Shown: positions 25,194 to 34,350, counted from the stretch's first letter. The stretch is DNA of 64,000 nucleotides from Confluentibacter citreus (GCF_002807055.1 NZ_NIXN01000001.1:1178001-1242000); one strand, 5' to 3'. Program-made: numbers and translations. Notes: generated by a model not told the origin, from the sequence alone.

Positions 25194-26420
25194 ATGGATA
25201 TTACACTTCATAAATCACAAATAGAAAATAAAAATCACAAAATCACTATAACGGGCTCTAAAAGTGAATCTAATAGGTTACTCTTATTAAAAGCTTTGTA
25301 TCCAGAATTTACTTTGGATAACATTTCAAATTCTGATGATAGTAATTTAATGACCCAGGCATTAATCTCAGATTCTGATATCATCGATATTCATCATGCA
25401 GGGACTGCCATGCGTTTTTTAACAGCTTTTTTGTCTATGCAAGAAGGAAAAGAAGTCATTATTACAGGCTCTCAACGCATGAAAGAACGTCCGATTAAAA
25501 TTTTGGTTGATGCATTAAATGAACTTGGTGCAGAGATTAGTTATACTGAAAATGAAGGCTTTCCACCCTTAAGGATAAAAGGAAAAAAGCTAACAAATAA
25601 TAGAGTGTCGCTTCAAGCAAACGTAAGCAGTCAATATATTTCGGCATTATTATTAATAGCATCAAGACTTGAAAACGGACTGGAATTAACACTCGAAGGC
25701 GCCATTACATCCATTCCCTACATAAAAATGACATTGGCACTTTTGGATGAAATCGGAGTTGCAACATCATTCGTTGGAAATACTATCAATGTTAAACCTA
25801 GTGCCCTGAACCCAAAACCCAAAACCTTAACAGTAGAATCCGATTGGTCTTCAGCATCTTATTACTTTAGCATTGTTGCGTTATGTGATGTTGGTACAGA
25901 AATCACATTATCTTCATATAAAGAGCATTCATTGCAAGGAGATTCTGTGTTGGTAGATATTTACAAACATTTTGGAGTTGTTTCAACTTTTAAAAACAAC
26001 GAAGTTATTTTAAGAAAAGAAACTTTTAACGTTCAACCTTTGACTTTAAATCTTCAGAATGCGCCAGATATTGCTCAAACCATTGCCGTAACATGTTTTG
26101 GATTGGGAATAGCGTGCGATTTAACAGGACTTCATACCTTAAAGATTAAAGAAACGGACAGATTGGTAGCTTTAAAAACTGAAATAGAAAAGTTGGGCGG
26201 GGAGGTTGAAATAACCGACGAATCTTTACATCTATCACCTTCTGAAAAAATAAATAAAAATATTCCCATTGCCACGTATCACGACCATAGAATGGCGATG
26301 TCATTTGCACCCTTAGCTTTAAAAACAGATATAATAATTGAAGATGCCAATGTGGTTTCAAAATCATATCCAACCTTTTGGGAAGACCTAGAATCTATCG
26401 GTTTTAAAATAACAAAATAA
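25194..26420 (+). CDS. aroA: 3-Phosphoshikimate 1-carboxyvinyltransferase (EPSP synthase)
   Basis: Adds enolpyruvyl from PEP to shikimate-3-phosphate, the sixth shikimate-pathway step. The 408-aa protein has the substrate-binding KSESNRLLLL, HAGTAMRFL (the usual NAGTAMR region, with His for Asn), ERPIKILVDAL, SSQYISALL and the C-terminal LKIKETDRLVAL and DHRMAMSFAP. It is not in the aromatic operon at 14842-19021. Two short stretches (around residues 202-212 and 277-285) look like extra loops. Confidence 0.94.
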   Translation: MDITLHKSQIENKNHKITITGSKSESNRLLLLKALYPEFTLDNISNSDDSNLMTQALISDSDIIDIHHAGTAMRFLTAFLSMQEGKEVIITGSQRMKERPIKILVDALNELGAEISYTENEGFPPLRIKGKKLTNNRVSLQANVSSQYISALLLIASRLENGLELTLEGAITSIPYIKMTLALLDEIGVATSFVGNTINVKPSALNPKPKTLTVESDWSSASYYFSIVALCDVGTEITLSSYKEHSLQGDSVLVDIYKHFGVVSTFKNNEVILRKETFNVQPLTLNLQNAPDIAQTIAVTCFGLGIACDLTGLHTLKIKETDRLVALKTEIEKLGGEVEITDESLHLSPSEKINKNIPIATYHDHRMAMSFAPLALKTDIIIEDANVVSKSYPTFWEDLESIGFKITK

Positions 26421-26435
26421 TAATCACTCATTTAC

Positions 26436-26467
26436 TTGACAAGGCCTATCTCACAATTGTATATTTG
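26436..26467 (+). promoter_or_regulatory. Candidate promoter for queA
   Basis: TTG (26436-26438) and TATATTTG (26460-26467) 21 nt apart, a full match to the Bacteroidetes -7 consensus TAnnTTTG followed by C. The transcript would carry a 5' UTR of about 160 nt. Confidence 0.65.
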
Positions 26468-26490
26468 CAGCCTGATTTTTAAAAGCTGAA

Positions 26491-26609
26491 GCAAAAACTT
26501 TAAACTTTTAAACTCTTAAACTTTTAAACATTATTTTAAATGAACCATTCAATAATTCTATAGTTTGTTTTTCTCTTGATTAAACTATTGAATGCGCCAT
26601 TTGACAATT
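26491..26609 (+). other. Repetitive and structured 5' UTR of queA
   Basis: Tandem units close to AAACTTTTAAACT / CTTAAACTTTTAAAC occupy about 26497-26528. Further on CATTCAATA (26546-26554) pairs with TATTGAATG (near 26590-26599) in a large hairpin ending about 35 nt before the ATG. It does not look like a preQ1 riboswitch. Role unknown. Confidence 0.4.
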
Positions 26610-26632
26610 AAAAAAACAATAAAAACGAACAA

Positions 26633-27682
26633 ATGAAATTATCACACTTCGGATTCAATTTACCAGACGAATTATTAGCAGAATATCCAGCAGAGAACAG
26701 AGATGAATCTCGTTTAATGGTTTTAAACAGAAAAACGCAAACTATAGAGCATAAGTTGTTTAAAGACATTATGGATTATTTTGATGAAGGAGATGTCATG
26801 ATTATAAACAACACCAAGGTATTTCCAGCAAGATTGTATGGGAACAAAGAAAAAACAGGCGCTAGAATTGAAGTGTTTTTGTTAAGGGAATTAAATGAAG
26901 AACAACGCCTTTGGGATGTTTTGGTAGATCCTGCTAGGAAAATAAGAATAGGTAATAAATTATATTTTGGCGATGATGATACACTTGTTGCAGAGGTTAT
27001 AGACAATACAACATCACGTGGACGTACTTTACGTTTTTTATATGATGGTTCTTACAGGGAATTCAGGAGTAAACTTACGGAATTGGGAGAGACACCACTT
27101 CCTAAATATATAAAAAGAGAAGTACAACCGGAAGATGAAGAACGTTATCAAACGATTTTCGCCAAAAATGAAGGTGCTGTTGCGGCACCTACGGCTGGAC
27201 TTCACTTCTCAAAGCATCTTTTAAAAAGATTAGAAATTAAAGGTGTTAATTTTGCTGAAGTCACTTTGCATGTTGGTTTAGGAACTTTCAACCCAGTTGA
27301 GGTAGAAGATTTATCTAAACATAAAATGGATAGTGAAGAATTAATTATTGATTCTAAAGCAGTCGACATCGTTAATAAAGGTATTAAAAACAAAAAACGT
27401 ATTTGCGCCGTTGGTACCACAGCAATGCGCGCTATAGAAAGCTCGGTATCCTCAAACGGCATGCTAAACGAAATGGAAGGTTGGACCAACAAGTTCATTT
27501 TCCCTCCATACGATTTTAGTATTGCAAATTGCATGATTACTAATTTCCATACACCAAAATCAACATTGTTAATGATGGCATCAGCATTTGGTGGTGTAGA
27601 TTTCGTTAAAAAAGCATACCAAGAAGCCATTAAAGAAAAATACAAATTCTATAGCTATGGTGATGCCATGTTAATCATATAA
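26633..27682 (+). CDS. queA: S-adenosylmethionine:tRNA ribosyltransferase-isomerase
   Basis: Transfers and isomerises the ribosyl part of SAM onto preQ1 in tRNA, giving epoxyqueuosine. The 349-aa protein has the N-terminal family signature [12 protein letters not shown]-like start ([21 protein letters not shown]), [23 protein letters not shown], and the C-terminal [17 protein letters not shown]. Length is typical. It has its own promoter and a strong terminator immediately after the stop. Confidence 0.95.
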   Translation: MKLSHFGFNLPDELLAEYPAENRDESRLMVLNRKTQTIEHKLFKDIMDYFDEGDVMIINNTKVFPARLYGNKEKTGARIEVFLLRELNEEQRLWDVLVDPARKIRIGNKLYFGDDDTLVAEVIDNTTSRGRTLRFLYDGSYREFRSKLTELGETPLPKYIKREVQPEDEERYQTIFAKNEGAVAAPTAGLHFSKHLLKRLEIKGVNFAEVTLHVGLGTFNPVEVEDLSKHKMDSEELIIDSKAVDIVNKGIKNKKRICAVGTTAMRAIESSVSSNGMLNEMEGWTNKFIFPPYDFSIANCMITNFHTPKSTLLMMASAFGGVDFVKKAYQEAIKEKYKFYSYGDAMLII

Positions 27683-27688
27683 ATTTTA

Positions 27689-27717
27689 GAAGCCTTGTTT
27701 AACAAGGCTTTTTTTTG
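27689..27717 (+). terminator. Terminator after queA
   Basis: AAGCCTTGT (27690-27698), loop TTA, ACAAGGCTT (27702-27710), followed by eight or so T residues. It lies 8 nt after the queA stop. Confidence 0.92.
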
Positions 27718-27761
27718 CATTCATCTATTTTTAAAACAGTAGTTTTCAGATATGAGTTTCT

Positions 27762-27786
27762 CTCCTTTGGAGGGATTAAGGGAGGC
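27762..27786 (+). repeat. Second copy of the metF-type pyrimidine/purine hairpin, upstream of rlmN
   Basis: CTCC-TTT-GGAG followed by GGATTA and AGGGAGGC; 23 of 25 bases match 7350-7374 before metF. Here it lies 24 nt before the rlmN ATG and just upstream of a -7-like box (TATTTTTG at 27797-27804). Confidence 0.65.
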
Positions 27787-27810
27787 TATTTTTCATTATT
27801 TTTGCATCTT

Positions 27811-28851
27811 ATGACAGTAACTAAAAAAGACATTCGAGCATTATCAAAAGAAGACCTAAGGGATTTCTTTGTAAAACAAGGTGATAAAGCATTTAGAGGT
27901 AATCAGGTTTACGAATGGCTTTGGCAAAAAGCGGCTCATTCTTTTGATGGGATGACCAACCTTTCAAAAGAAACCAGGGATCTTTTAGAGCATCATTTTG
28001 TTATCAATCACATTCAGGTCGATACCATGCAACGTAGTAAAGATGGTACGGTAAAAAATGCCGTAAAATTGCATGATGGTTTGATTGTAGAATCTGTTTT
28101 AATACCTACCGCTACCAGAACAACCGCCTGTGTGTCTAGTCAGGTAGGTTGTAGTTTGGACTGTAAATTTTGTGCTACCGCAAGATTAAAACGCATGCGT
28201 AATTTAAATCCTGACGAAATTTACGATCAAGTAGTTGCCATAGACCAAGAAAGCAAATTATATTTTAACAGACCGCTTAGTAATATTGTTTTTATGGGCA
28301 TGGGCGAACCGCTTATGAACTATAATAATGTGATAAAAGCCATTGATAAAATAACGTCTCCAGAAGGCTTGGGAATGTCTCCAAAACGGATTACGGTGTC
28401 GACCTCTGGTGTCCCAAAAATGATTAAGAAAATGGCAGATGATGATGTTAAATTTAATCTAGCGGTGTCGTTACATTCCGCTATTGATGAGGTAAGAACA
28501 TCCATTATGCCATTTAATGAAACCTTTCCGTTAGCAGATTTAAAAGAGGCTTTGGAATATTGGTACATGAAAACCAATCGGAAAATCAGTTACGAATATG
28601 TGGTTTGGAAAGGTATTAATGATACCCAAAAAGATATTGATGCATTTGTGAAATTCTGTAAATATGTGCCTTGTAAAGTCAATATCATAGAATATAATCC
28701 CATTGATGATGGTGACTTCCAGCAAGCAAGCAGTGAAGCTATAGATAATTATATTTATCATCTTGAGAAACATAGAATTGTAGTGAATGTTCGCCGAAGC
28801 CGAGGAAAAGATATTGATGCTGCTTGCGGACAATTAGCTAATAAATCTTAA
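27811..28851 (+). CDS. rlmN: Dual-specificity 23S rRNA / tRNA (adenine-C2) methyltransferase
   Basis: Radical-SAM enzyme that methylates A2503 of 23S rRNA and A37 of some tRNAs. From ATG 27811 it is 346 aa; the longer in-frame start at 27715 lies on the queA terminator and is rejected. The radical-SAM cysteines are in CSLDCKFCATA, with GMGEPL following, and the C-terminal methyl-carrying Cys is in DAACGQL. A -7-like box only 7 nt before the ATG suggests a very short or absent 5' UTR. Confidence 0.95.
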   Translation: MTVTKKDIRALSKEDLRDFFVKQGDKAFRGNQVYEWLWQKAAHSFDGMTNLSKETRDLLEHHFVINHIQVDTMQRSKDGTVKNAVKLHDGLIVESVLIPTATRTTACVSSQVGCSLDCKFCATARLKRMRNLNPDEIYDQVVAIDQESKLYFNRPLSNIVFMGMGEPLMNYNNVIKAIDKITSPEGLGMSPKRITVSTSGVPKMIKKMADDDVKFNLAVSLHSAIDEVRTSIMPFNETFPLADLKEALEYWYMKTNRKISYEYVVWKGINDTQKDIDAFVKFCKYVPCKVNIIEYNPIDDGDFQQASSEAIDNYIYHLEKHRIVVNVRRSRGKDIDAACGQLANKS

Positions 28852-28892
28852 AATGTATTTTTATCATTTGAAATAGTATATTTAAAACTTAA

Positions 28893-29870
28893 ATGAAAAT
28901 AGTAGAGCAAATAAAACAACCTATAGTCTATGAAATGGAACTTTTCGAGCAAAAGTTCCTGTTATCCATGTCTAGTAAAGTGGCTTTGCTCAATAGGATT
29001 ACGACCTACATTGTAAATAGGAAAGGCAAACAAATGCGCCCCATGTTTGTGTTTTTGGTTGCTAAAATGGTATCTAATGGTGAAGTTAGTGAGCGAACCT
29101 ATCGAGGCGCTTCGGTTATCGAATTGATTCATACCGCCACATTGGTGCACGATGATGTGGTAGATGATAGTAATCGTAGACGCGGTTTTTTTTCAGTCAA
29201 TGCACTTTGGAAAAACAAAATAGCTGTTTTAATAGGGGATTATTTATTATCAAAAGGCTTATTGCTTTCCATTGATAATAATGATTTTGATTTGCTTAAA
29301 ATCATTTCCATTGCCGTTCGCGAAATGAGTGAGGGCGAATTGCTTCAGATAGAAAAAGCTAGGAAACTAGATATTACCGAAGACATTTATTATGAAATCA
29401 TTCGTCAAAAAACCGCTACGCTTATTGCGGCTTGCTGTAGTTTGGGCGCGGCTTCGGTAAAACCTGAATCAGAGCATGTGGAAACCATGCGCAAGTTTGG
29501 TGAATTGATAGGCATGGCATTTCAAATTAAAGATGATTTGTTCGATTATGGGGATGCACAAATTGGTAAACCAACGGGCATCGACATTAAGGAACAAAAA
29601 ATGACCTTGCCATTAATTTATGTACTTAATCAAGCATCTGAAAAAGATAAGAATTGGTTAATTAATTCCATCAAAAATCATAATAAAGATAGTAAGCGCG
29701 TTAAAGAAGTCATTGCTTTTGTGAAAGACAATGGAGGTCTGGATTATGCTATTAATAAAATGAATTTATTTCAGGAAGACGCTTTAAAACTGCTTGAAAT
29801 CTATCCAGAATCAGACTATAAAAAATCACTGGAGTTAATGGTGAATTATGTTATTGATAGAAAAAAATAA
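28893..29870 (+). CDS. Long-chain polyprenyl diphosphate synthase
   Basis: Trans-prenyltransferase of 325 aa (octaprenyl/all-trans type), probably making the side chain of menaquinone. The first Asp-rich motif is in VHDDVVDDSNRRRG and the second in QIKDDLFDYGD; the GKQMRP arginine-lysine diphosphate site is near residue 45. Product length cannot be read with confidence. It starts 41 bp after rlmN. It is not linked to the carotenoid cluster. Confidence 0.9.
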   Translation: MKIVEQIKQPIVYEMELFEQKFLLSMSSKVALLNRITTYIVNRKGKQMRPMFVFLVAKMVSNGEVSERTYRGASVIELIHTATLVHDDVVDDSNRRRGFFSVNALWKNKIAVLIGDYLLSKGLLLSIDNNDFDLLKIISIAVREMSEGELLQIEKARKLDITEDIYYEIIRQKTATLIAACCSLGAASVKPESEHVETMRKFGELIGMAFQIKDDLFDYGDAQIGKPTGIDIKEQKMTLPLIYVLNQASEKDKNWLINSIKNHNKDSKRVKEVIAFVKDNGGLDYAINKMNLFQEDALKLLEIYPESDYKKSLELMVNYVIDRKK

Positions 29871-29875
29871 ATAGT

Positions 29876-30268
29876 TTATTTTAACCTTTCCAAGATTCCT
29901 TTTCGCTTTACTACGTTTTTATAATCCCATTGAATATCTTGTGCTTTTTGAATCCAACGTTCTAAATCCATACTATTTATTTGTTCTACAGATGTGTAAA
30001 GTATGGAAGCATCTTTAAATTTTCCAGAGCCTAATTTTAATGTATCTTCGTCAAAACTGGCGCCACTCCAAAACATCAAGCGAATGCCACTTTTTAATTT
30101 GCTATAACCCACAATAGGATTTCCATCTAAAAACCAAACGGGATGTCTGTGCCAAATTTTGCTTTCCACTTCTGGTAAGTGCCTGTATATAAAAACAGCT
30201 AAAAAATCGCATATTTGCCGTTCCTCAAATTCCAGTTGGTCATTGTAAGCAGCGATGTCTTGATTCAT
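29876..30268 (-). CDS. DUF1801 (YdhG-like) domain protein, 130 aa
   Basis: Small soluble protein of the YdhG/DUF1801 fold, recognised from ESKIWHRHPVWFLDGNPIVGYSKLKSGIRLMFWSG. Function of the family is unknown. It ends with the stop 5 bp from the stop of the polyprenyl synthase gene on the opposite strand. The gene upstream encodes another DUF1801 protein with a 1-bp gap, so they form a two-gene operon. Confidence 0.75.
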   Translation of the reverse strand: MNQDIAAYNDQLEFEERQICDFLAVFIYRHLPEVESKIWHRHPVWFLDGNPIVGYSKLKSGIRLMFWSGASFDEDTLKLGSGKFKDASILYTSVEQINSMDLERWIQKAQDIQWDYKNVVKRKGILERLK

Positions 30269-30269
30269 C

Positions 30270-30626
30270 TCAGGGTTTTGTGTTTTCGTTTACTCTAAAA
30301 ACAACCATATCAGCGATTAAGCTAATAGGAAGTTCGTCATTTAAAGGAAACTGCACCGAGCCTTTTCCTTGTTTATATTTTGAAAGTTGGAATTCGAACT
30401 TTTGGTGTCCGGTAGGCGTTGCATAAAACCCAATATGTTTAGTAAATCCGCCAAAATAGACAAGCGGTTTTTTATTCAATTTATAGGCGGGCATGCCATA
30501 AGAAATACTTTCTATAGCATTTGGAGCATTCTTTAAAATAGTATTACGAACTAATTTCAATTTATTCTGTACGTCTGTAGGAAATTCAGCTATATAGTCT
30601 TCAACAGTATTTATTTCTTTTTTCAT
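30270..30626 (-). CDS. DUF1801 (YdhG-like) domain protein, 118 aa
   Basis: Recognised from TVEDYIAEFPTDVQNKLKLVRNTILKNAPNAIESISYGMPAYKLNKKPLVYFGGF, the classic YdhG/DUF1801 pattern. The ATG at 30626 is preferred to the TTG two codons upstream (30632). It is closer to the family consensus than its neighbour at 29876. No catalytic residue can be named. Confidence 0.85.
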   Translation of the reverse strand: MKKEINTVEDYIAEFPTDVQNKLKLVRNTILKNAPNAIESISYGMPAYKLNKKPLVYFGGFTKHIGFYATPTGHQKFEFQLSKYKQGKGSVQFPLNDELPISLIADMVVFRVNENTKP

Positions 30627-30683
30627 GATCAATAAAAAAACAATAACTAAAGTAATAAAATTTCACAAAGGGTGATAGGCTCT

Positions 30684-31661
30684 TTATTGTTGCTGCTGTT
30701 GCTGTTGATGCTGAATCATTTCTAAATTTTGAAAATAGCGATTGTTTGTAGATAACGGCACAAAATTTTTTGTATTGCCATGATCTAGATGATTATTTTT
30801 TGTTGTACTAACATCTACTTTAACAAGCAACTTGGCTTCAATATTTCCTTTAAAAACACCTTTAACAGGAGAACAGTCATCATAATGTCTTCCAACAGCT
30901 AAACGCACATGGTTTTCGTTGGCAATGGCATTATTTGTTGGGTCTACACCAAACCAACCATAAAAGGGGATGTACGCTTCAATCCATGCATGGGTGGCGC
31001 CTTCGCCTCTTGTAATAGTTTCATTAGGGCATATATAACCACTCACATAGCGTGCAGGAATTCCAATCATTCTAACGAGTTGTAATAATACATTGGTGAA
31101 ATCTTGACAAACCCCTGCTTTTAAATTCCATACTTCCTCTGGGGTTGAGTTTACAGTAGTGATTCCTTGTATGTAATTAAAATTTTTATAAACATATTCG
31201 CAAAGTTGTAAAACAACTTTATATGGTGAATAGGTATTTATATCAATACTTTCAATTAAACTTAAAACACCTGGGGTGTTTGCAAAGACTTTGCTATAGG
31301 ATGTGAAATCTATATAATCTATATTTTTTTGAAGGGATTTTATCTCCGCCCACTGTTCGTTATTTGCAACGCTATCATCGGGAAAAATTTTATCAAAAGT
31401 AATGACTTCGACTACAGATTCTATGGATAACTCTTTATGGGGTTCTGTAATCATAAAGGTACCAAATGTGTTATTGTAGAAATCCTTAAACGTTTGAATA
31501 TAGGCATTGTTAGTAACAGCAATGGTATGGGATAACACTTTTTGGTGATCGTCATTTATAGGATGTAGCCTAATTAAATTAGCAGCATCAATCACTGTAT
31601 TGCTATAGGTGTATTTTGTAAGATGTTTAATGTAGAATTTTGCCATGATTTTTTGAATCAA
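30684..31661 (-). CDS. Transglutaminase-like cysteine protease-fold protein with polyglutamine tail
   Basis: A 325-aa cytoplasmic protein: bacterial transglutaminase N-terminal beta domain (about 6-100) and transglutaminase-like core (about 140-260) with a full triad, Cys185 (AGVCQDF), His224 (ATHAWIEAY) and Asp240 (GVDPTNN). The last residues are QH followed by seven Gln encoded by mixed CAA/CAG codons. The start overlaps the alpha-E gene by ATGA; an in-frame ATG five codons later is also possible. Third gene of the ATP-grasp / alpha-E / transglutaminase cassette, whose product is unknown. Confidence 0.9.
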   Translation of the reverse strand: MIQKIMAKFYIKHLTKYTYSNTVIDAANLIRLHPINDDHQKVLSHTIAVTNNAYIQTFKDFYNNTFGTFMITEPHKELSIESVVEVITFDKIFPDDSVANNEQWAEIKSLQKNIDYIDFTSYSKVFANTPGVLSLIESIDINTYSPYKVVLQLCEYVYKNFNYIQGITTVNSTPEEVWNLKAGVCQDFTNVLLQLVRMIGIPARYVSGYICPNETITRGEGATHAWIEAYIPFYGWFGVDPTNNAIANENHVRLAVGRHYDDCSPVKGVFKGNIEAKLLVKVDVSTTKNNHLDHGNTKNFVPLSTNNRYFQNLEMIQHQQQQQQQ

Positions 31662-32584
31662 TTATTTTGTGAAAAGTACACCGCATTAATAGTTAATGAT
31701 ATATTACGAATGTCGGTTTTAATATCATTAATAAAGTTTTGTAGACCTTGTTTGTTGATATTTTCAATAGTAGTGTATTTAATGGTGCTTTCCAATTTTC
31801 CAAGTAAAAATTCAATATTGTTTTTTTCCAGCTCACCACTATCAATAAGTTGGTTAATATGTCGGTTTAATTTATTCACACAATAATATACCGATCTTGG
31901 AAACAATTTATCTTGAAAGACCATTCTTATAACGTGGTCTTCGTTAAAAGTGGATTTGTGGGTTTTTAAATATAATTGATAACCACCAATGGATAATAAT
32001 AAATTCTTCCAATAAAAACTCTGTTCTAGATTATCGGAAGTTTTTCCGATTTCTACAAGCTTAATGGCGGTAAAATCTGAAATTTGAATGACACGTTCTA
32101 AATATTTACCGACATTCATAAAATAGTAAGAAGCCCCTCGCTCTTGGGTAATGTCAGCAGTTCCATTAAATATTAAATGATAATTTCTAAGATCTTCCAA
32201 AAATTGTATGGGATCATCTTCCCGAAGTCTTTTTGGCAAATCCCTATTGGTAAGATACAGGTAGTAATTATTTACACAAAGCCATAATTCCCTAGAAATA
32301 TGTTCTTGTACACTTCTTGCATTTTCTCTGGCCTTGGTAACAATGTTTATAATGGAATTTGAGTTTTCGTAACTAAACACCATGAATTCAATACATTCTA
32401 TGGCATCTTCGGTATAAAATTTATTGTCTGAGGTTGTAAAATTTTTAATGATTGGTGTCCAAGGAAAGAGTTCAGGAGAATCTTGATTGGCAGAAAAATT
32501 TACTTTAAGTAAATTTAAAATTCCGCTTCCACGTTCCATATACCTATCTAACCAAATGAGATTATTTGCTACTCTACTTAACAT
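31658..32584 (-). CDS. Alpha-E domain protein (DUF403)
   Basis: All-helical 308-aa protein of the alpha-E family, identified by the start MLSRVANNLIWLDRYMERG and the GASYYFMNVGKYLERV region. It is found with ATP-grasp and transglutaminase partners in many bacteria. No catalytic function is established. The 19-bp gap to the upstream ATP-grasp gene and the 4-bp overlap with the transglutaminase gene show a single operon. Confidence 0.9.
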   Translation of the reverse strand: MLSRVANNLIWLDRYMERGSGILNLLKVNFSANQDSPELFPWTPIIKNFTTSDNKFYTEDAIECIEFMVFSYENSNSIINIVTKARENARSVQEHISRELWLCVNNYYLYLTNRDLPKRLREDDPIQFLEDLRNYHLIFNGTADITQERGASYYFMNVGKYLERVIQISDFTAIKLVEIGKTSDNLEQSFYWKNLLLSIGGYQLYLKTHKSTFNEDHVIRMVFQDKLFPRSVYYCVNKLNRHINQLIDSGELEKNNIEFLLGKLESTIKYTTIENINKQGLQNFINDIKTDIRNISLTINAVYFSQNN

Positions 32585-32603
32585 ACGTCTGTTCTTCTAT
32601 TTT

Positions 32604-34046
32604 TTATTGTATTACCCATGTATCTTTACTTCCTCCCCCTTGAGAACTGTTTACTACCAAAGAGCCTTTTTTTAAGGCGACTCTGGTAAGGCCACCCGGA
32701 CAAATATCTATGCCATCACGACCTGAAAGCGCAAAAGGTCTTAAATCAATACAGCGAGGGGATAATTGACCGTTTATATAGCATGGTGCTGTGGATAATC
32801 TTAAAATAGGTTGCGCTATAAAATTTTCGGGTTTTTTCTTGACGTTATCTATATAGTCCTTTATTTCTTCATCAGTCGCTTCGTGACCCATTAGCATGCC
32901 ATAACCACCACTACCATCAGTTTTTTTAATAACCATCTCTCTAATGTTTTTTACAACATATTCAAGTTCGTCGGGTCTTCCTAATTGATAAGTTTTAATA
33001 TTTTTTAAAATGGGTTCTTCACCTAAATAATACTTAATCATGTCGGGCACGTAAATATAGATGGCTTTATCATCTGCTATTCCCGTTCCAGGAGCGTTCA
33101 CAATATTTACGTTTCCTTTCCTATAAACATCCATAATGCCCGCAACCCCTAACACACTTTTAGCGTTAAACTCTAAAGGATCTAAAAAATCATCATCCAC
33201 ACGCCGGTAAATAACATCTACTTGTTTTAAACCATTCGTGGTTTTCATATAAACAAAATGATTTTTAACAACCAAATCACTGCCTTCTACCAATTCAATA
33301 CCCATAAGCCGTGCTAGTGTAGTATGTTCATAATAAGCAGAATTATAGATGCCTGGAGTTAAAAGAACTATATTCGGATTTAAATTATTAGACAGCTCCT
33401 TTAATTTTTTGTAGAGCATGTTTGGATAGTTCGATACCGAGCGTACACCGCTTTTAGGTAAAATTCCGGGAAACAAACGTTTGGATATTTCCCGGTTTTC
33501 CAGCATATAACTTACTCCAGAAGGTGTGCGCAAATTATCTTCGAGCACATAAAATTCGCCATCATTGTTGCGTATTAAATCTACTCCCGAAATATGTACA
33601 TAAATATCATAAGGGACTTTAACCCCTTTCATTTCCCGTAAAAAATTGGGGCAAGAATATATTAATTCGCCTGGGACGATACCATCTTTAATAATAAATT
33701 GTTCGTTGTAGATATCCTTGATAAACAGGTTTAAAGCTTTTAATCGTTGTTTAATACCCCGCTCTATTTTTTCCCATTCAACAGCCGTTATAATTCTCGG
33801 AACAATATCAAAAGGGAATATTTTCTCTATGCCTTCATTGTCGCTGTACACCGTGAAAGTGACCCCTTGACTCATGAATAATTGCTTAGAAAGTTCTTCT
33901 TTTTTTGTTAGTTTTTCGGGAGATGTATTTTTTAAATATTCTATAAATCCCTCATACTGAGTTCTTATCTTTGAATCGTTACAGTACATCTCATCCCAAG
34001 TGCTTGGTAATTGGTCGTAGGATGAAAAAAGATTATTGTTTTCCAT
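32604..34046 (-). CDS. Circularly permuted ATP-grasp type 2 protein
   Basis: A 480-aa amidoligase-like protein (DUF404/407/410 type). Recognisable parts are SQGVTFTVYSD, VYVHISGVDLIR-like YDIYVHISGVDLIRNNDG, FYVLEDNLRTPSGVSYMLENRE, RRVDDDFLDPL, NAPGTGIADDKAIYIYVPDMI and the C-terminal KKTDGSGGYGM glycine-rich loop and LRPFALSG. The family is predicted to make a peptide-type bond using ATP. The ATG at 34046 is chosen over a TTG seven codons upstream. First gene of the three-gene cassette. Confidence 0.9.
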   Translation of the reverse strand: MENNNLFSSYDQLPSTWDEMYCNDSKIRTQYEGFIEYLKNTSPEKLTKKEELSKQLFMSQGVTFTVYSDNEGIEKIFPFDIVPRIITAVEWEKIERGIKQRLKALNLFIKDIYNEQFIIKDGIVPGELIYSCPNFLREMKGVKVPYDIYVHISGVDLIRNNDGEFYVLEDNLRTPSGVSYMLENREISKRLFPGILPKSGVRSVSNYPNMLYKKLKELSNNLNPNIVLLTPGIYNSAYYEHTTLARLMGIELVEGSDLVVKNHFVYMKTTNGLKQVDVIYRRVDDDFLDPLEFNAKSVLGVAGIMDVYRKGNVNIVNAPGTGIADDKAIYIYVPDMIKYYLGEEPILKNIKTYQLGRPDELEYVVKNIREMVIKKTDGSGGYGMLMGHEATDEEIKDYIDNVKKKPENFIAQPILRLSTAPCYINGQLSPRCIDLRPFALSGRDGIDICPGGLTRVALKKGSLVVNSSQGGGSKDTWVIQ

Positions 34047-34350
34047 AGGTTTTAATGTCTCTAACAAATGTAAAAAATTGTTGAAAAATATTCAATGAAT
34101 TTACGTTTTAAGTAAATAAAAATCAGTGTTTATTCATTTTTGTTAAAAATATCATCATTAAAAAATTAAAAATAGAGATTTAACATAGCTTAATTGATTT
34201 CTTCACAACAAGGTGATAAGTTAAGAAAAGAAATTTTGTTTTACTTAATATTCTGCATGTTATTATTTAATGATTTGAGTTTTTTAATTATTTTTTAACC
34301 TTTAGGCAACCTTTTAATCAAAATTAGCGTCTTTATAAATAGATCAACCA
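34047..34350. other. Divergent intergenic region, ATP-grasp cassette / ECF sigma operon
   Basis: An AT-rich 304-bp gap between divergent operons. It must hold both promoters. TTTG followed by TAACCTTTAG is seen near 34273-34310 as a weak candidate for the sigma gene. No RNA gene, repeat or small reading frame is recognised. Confidence 0.4.

Noticed and set aside
26468-26632. preQ1 riboswitch before queA
   Set aside because: No preQ1-I or preQ1-II core could be identified; only AT-rich tandem units and a simple hairpin are present.
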